Source of the DNA: Rhizobium jaguaris
GTDB taxonomy: Bacteria; Pseudomonadota; Alphaproteobacteria; Rhizobiales; Rhizobiaceae
NCBI RefSeq assembly: GCF_003627755.1
Contig: NZ_CP032694.1
Span: 2,347,501 to 2,411,500, forward strand
DNA: 64,000 nucleotides
Reading direction: 5' to 3'
Positions 62,729 to 64,000 of the stretch are shown piece after piece. The position numbers and the translations under genes were made by a program. Position 1 is the first letter of the stretch; the number at the start of each line of letters is the position of its first letter. The notes below the pieces were generated by a model. The model was given only the letters and a program-made list of their open reading frames with translations. It had not been told where the DNA came from and searched no databases.

Positions 62729-63265
62729 CTACATCAGTAACGACAAATCATCCCACGCGATGATAATGTTGTCCGATCGCCAGATTGGCCCGGGATCGGT
62801 ATAGCGCCCAATCATCCGTCCGCCCAGCGACTGATAGAATGCGATCGCAGGATCATTGCCGACGACGACGCCCAGCGCGGCGCCGGGATAGTGCAGGCCG
62901 GCAAGATGCTCCGCCAGTTTCGCCATCAGACGACGGCCGAGCCCTTGGCGCTTTATGGCAGGATCGACGTAGAGTGACCGGATCTCCCCTCGCCCTTCAA
63001 AGGCGGCCTGAGACGGCGCGCCGACCGCGCCAATGCCAACCAACCGATCGCCCTGTTCGGCAACAAGCACCAACTGGTGATGGCCGGGCTCGGCCAATGC
63101 GGCTGTCCATCTCGCCTGTCGACGGGCCGCATCGAGAGCGCGAAACGCTTCTATCGGCGCAAGCTCGCGATAAGTGTCACGCCAAACTGCGACATGCAGC
63201 TCGGCAATTGCCGTTGCATCAGCGACGGTGGCCGGTCGTGTCCGAATGTCCGCCCGTTCCGCCAT
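62729..63265 (-). CDS. GNAT-family N-acetyltransferase
   Basis: A 178-residue acetyltransferase. The acetyl-CoA run RSLYVDPAIKRQGLGRRLMAKLAEHL holds the Q/RxxGxG/A motif. The C-terminal half has NDPAIAFYQSLGGRMIGR. ATG 63265 is preceded by GGAG and overlaps the upstream ABC permease stop by 1 nt (TAATG), so translation is probably coupled. Substrate unknown. Confidence 0.9.
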   Translation of the reverse strand: MAERADIRTRPATVADATAIAELHVAVWRDTYRELAPIEAFRALDAARRQARWTAALAEPGHHQLVLVAEQGDRLVGIGAVGAPSQAAFEGRGEIRSLYVDPAIKRQGLGRRLMAKLAEHLAGLHYPGAALGVVVGNDPAIAFYQSLGGRMIGRYTDPGPIWRSDNIIIAWDDLSLLM

Positions 63266-64000
63266 TAGCTCCGCAACCGATAGCCCGTCTTGAAAATCCA
63301 CCCCAAAGTCGCGAGGCAGATGACGAGGAAAAACGTGATCATGCCAAGGCTCAGCACCGGATTGACGTCGGCGATGCCAAAGAAGCTCCAGCGGAAACCA
63401 CTGACAAGATAGAGGACCGGGTTCAGGTGACTGACAGCCTGCCAGAAGGGCGGCAGCATGTTGATGGAATAGAAGCTGCCGCCGAGGAAGGTGAGCGGCG
63501 GCACGACCAGCATGGGAATGAGGTTGAGCTGCTCGAAATTCCCGGCCCAGATGCCGATCATGAAGCCGAACAGGCTGAAGGTCACCGCCGTCAGTACGAA
63601 AAACAGTATCATCATGAAGGGATGTTGGATGGTGATATGCACGAAAAAGTTCGCCGTCAGCAGGATGATCAGCCCGATCAGCATGCCTTTGGTCGCCGCG
63701 GCGCCGACATAGCCGAGGATGATTTCCACCATGGCGACCGGTGCGGAAAGAACCTCATAGATCGTGCCGGTGAACTTCGGAAAATAGATGCCGAAGGAAC
63801 CGTTGCTGATGCACTGGCCAAGCAGCGTCAGCATGATCAGGCCCGGCGTGATGAAAGCGCCGTAAGAGACACCTTCCACCAACTGTATTCGCGAGCCGAT
63901 CGCAGCACCGAAGACGATGAAGTAGAGCGAGGTGGAAATGACCGGCGAGACGACGCTTTGCAGCAGCGTACGGCGCGTGCGCGCCATCTCGAAGGCATAG
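63265..64000 (-). CDS. ABC-2 type permease, N-terminus beyond window
   Basis: At least 244 codons of a six-segment ABC-2 permease. It contains [36 protein letters not shown] and the later [33 protein letters not shown], typical of the YadH/NodJ-like exporters. The frame continues past position 64000, so the true start lies outside. Its stop is coupled to the GNAT start. An ATPase partner would be expected upstream. Confidence 0.9.
   Translation of the reverse strand, partial: YAFEMARTRRTLLQSVVSPVISTSLYFIVFGAAIGSRIQLVEGVSYGAFITPGLIMLTLLGQCISNGSFGIYFPKFTGTIYEVLSAPVAMVEIILGYVGAAATKGMLIGLIILLTANFFVHITIQHPFMMILFFVLTAVTFSLFGFMIGIWAGNFEQLNLIPMLVVPPLTFLGGSFYSINMLPPFWQAVSHLNPVLYLVSGFRWSFFGIADVNPVLSLGMITFFLVICLATLGWIFKTGYRLRS

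Overview
The window looks like an ordinary stretch of chromosome from a fast-growing member of the Rhizobiaceae, most likely Rhizobium. The evidence is high GC with strong third-position bias, dense gene packing with many 1-8 nt overlaps, and a set of genes typical of the group: a chimeric malic enzyme (dme), both fumarase classes, a class II DAHP synthase, a usg-like gene, cobT/cobS, and a two-palindrome intergenic repeat like RIME elements. I see no tRNA, rRNA, CRISPR array, insertion sequence or prophage.

Layout. 1-3028 (minus): MCE/Mla lipid-transport operon (permease, ATPase, MlaD-type protein cut by the window edge). 3182-8790: MFS transporter, a PlcP/LpxH-like metallophosphoesterase, a glycerophosphodiesterase and malic enzyme. 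9034-14231: exported protein, ankyrin protein, beta-propeller protein and nadE. 14394-17407: phosphoglycerol transferase-like membrane enzyme, DUF1003 protein and GFA protein. 17570-22836: DAHP synthase, glutathione reductase, DUF2059 protein, rpiA and gph. 23101-28955: L,D-transpeptidase, fumC, a small His-rich membrane protein and class I fumarase. 29150-34039: diguanylate cyclase, PPOX flavoprotein, alpha/beta hydrolase with a divergent MarR regulator, LtrA and a DUF971 protein. 34175-40282: moaA, a chemoreceptor, a DMT transporter, and mobA-mobB. 40333-45679: OmpA-like protein with a Gln/Pro/Ala repeat region, then an amino-acid ABC importer lacking a local ATPase. 45880-49495: usg, DUF2270, TPR-methyltransferase, and a GST-ArsR-SRPBCC operon. 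49492-53516: sulfonate operon ssuADCB. 53790-58644: beta-hydroxyacid dehydrogenase, Lrp regulator, UDG-like and thermonuclease genes, a histidine kinase and dgkA. 58831-64000: cobT, cobS, DUF1289, an aspartic protease, a DMT exporter, a GNAT acetyltransferase and an ABC-2 permease cut by the edge.

How genes may work together. The clearest theme is phosphorus and envelope metabolism. The metallophosphoesterase next to dme is probably the phospholipase C PlcP, not LpxH, and lies beside a glycerophosphodiesterase. Pho-box-like direct repeats lie upstream of it (weak) and between nadE and the phosphoglycerol transferase (good). Other local circuits can be read directly: a MarR operator between hydrolase and regulator, a perfect 24-bp palindrome ahead of GST-ArsR-SRPBCC, and a repeated promoter-like element ahead of ssuA and ssuD.

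I did not find a convincing new multi-gene system. The observations most worth following are regulatory sites, the reassignment of the LpxH-like gene, a 50-residue tandem repeat in the OmpA protein, and a few unusual gene overlaps.
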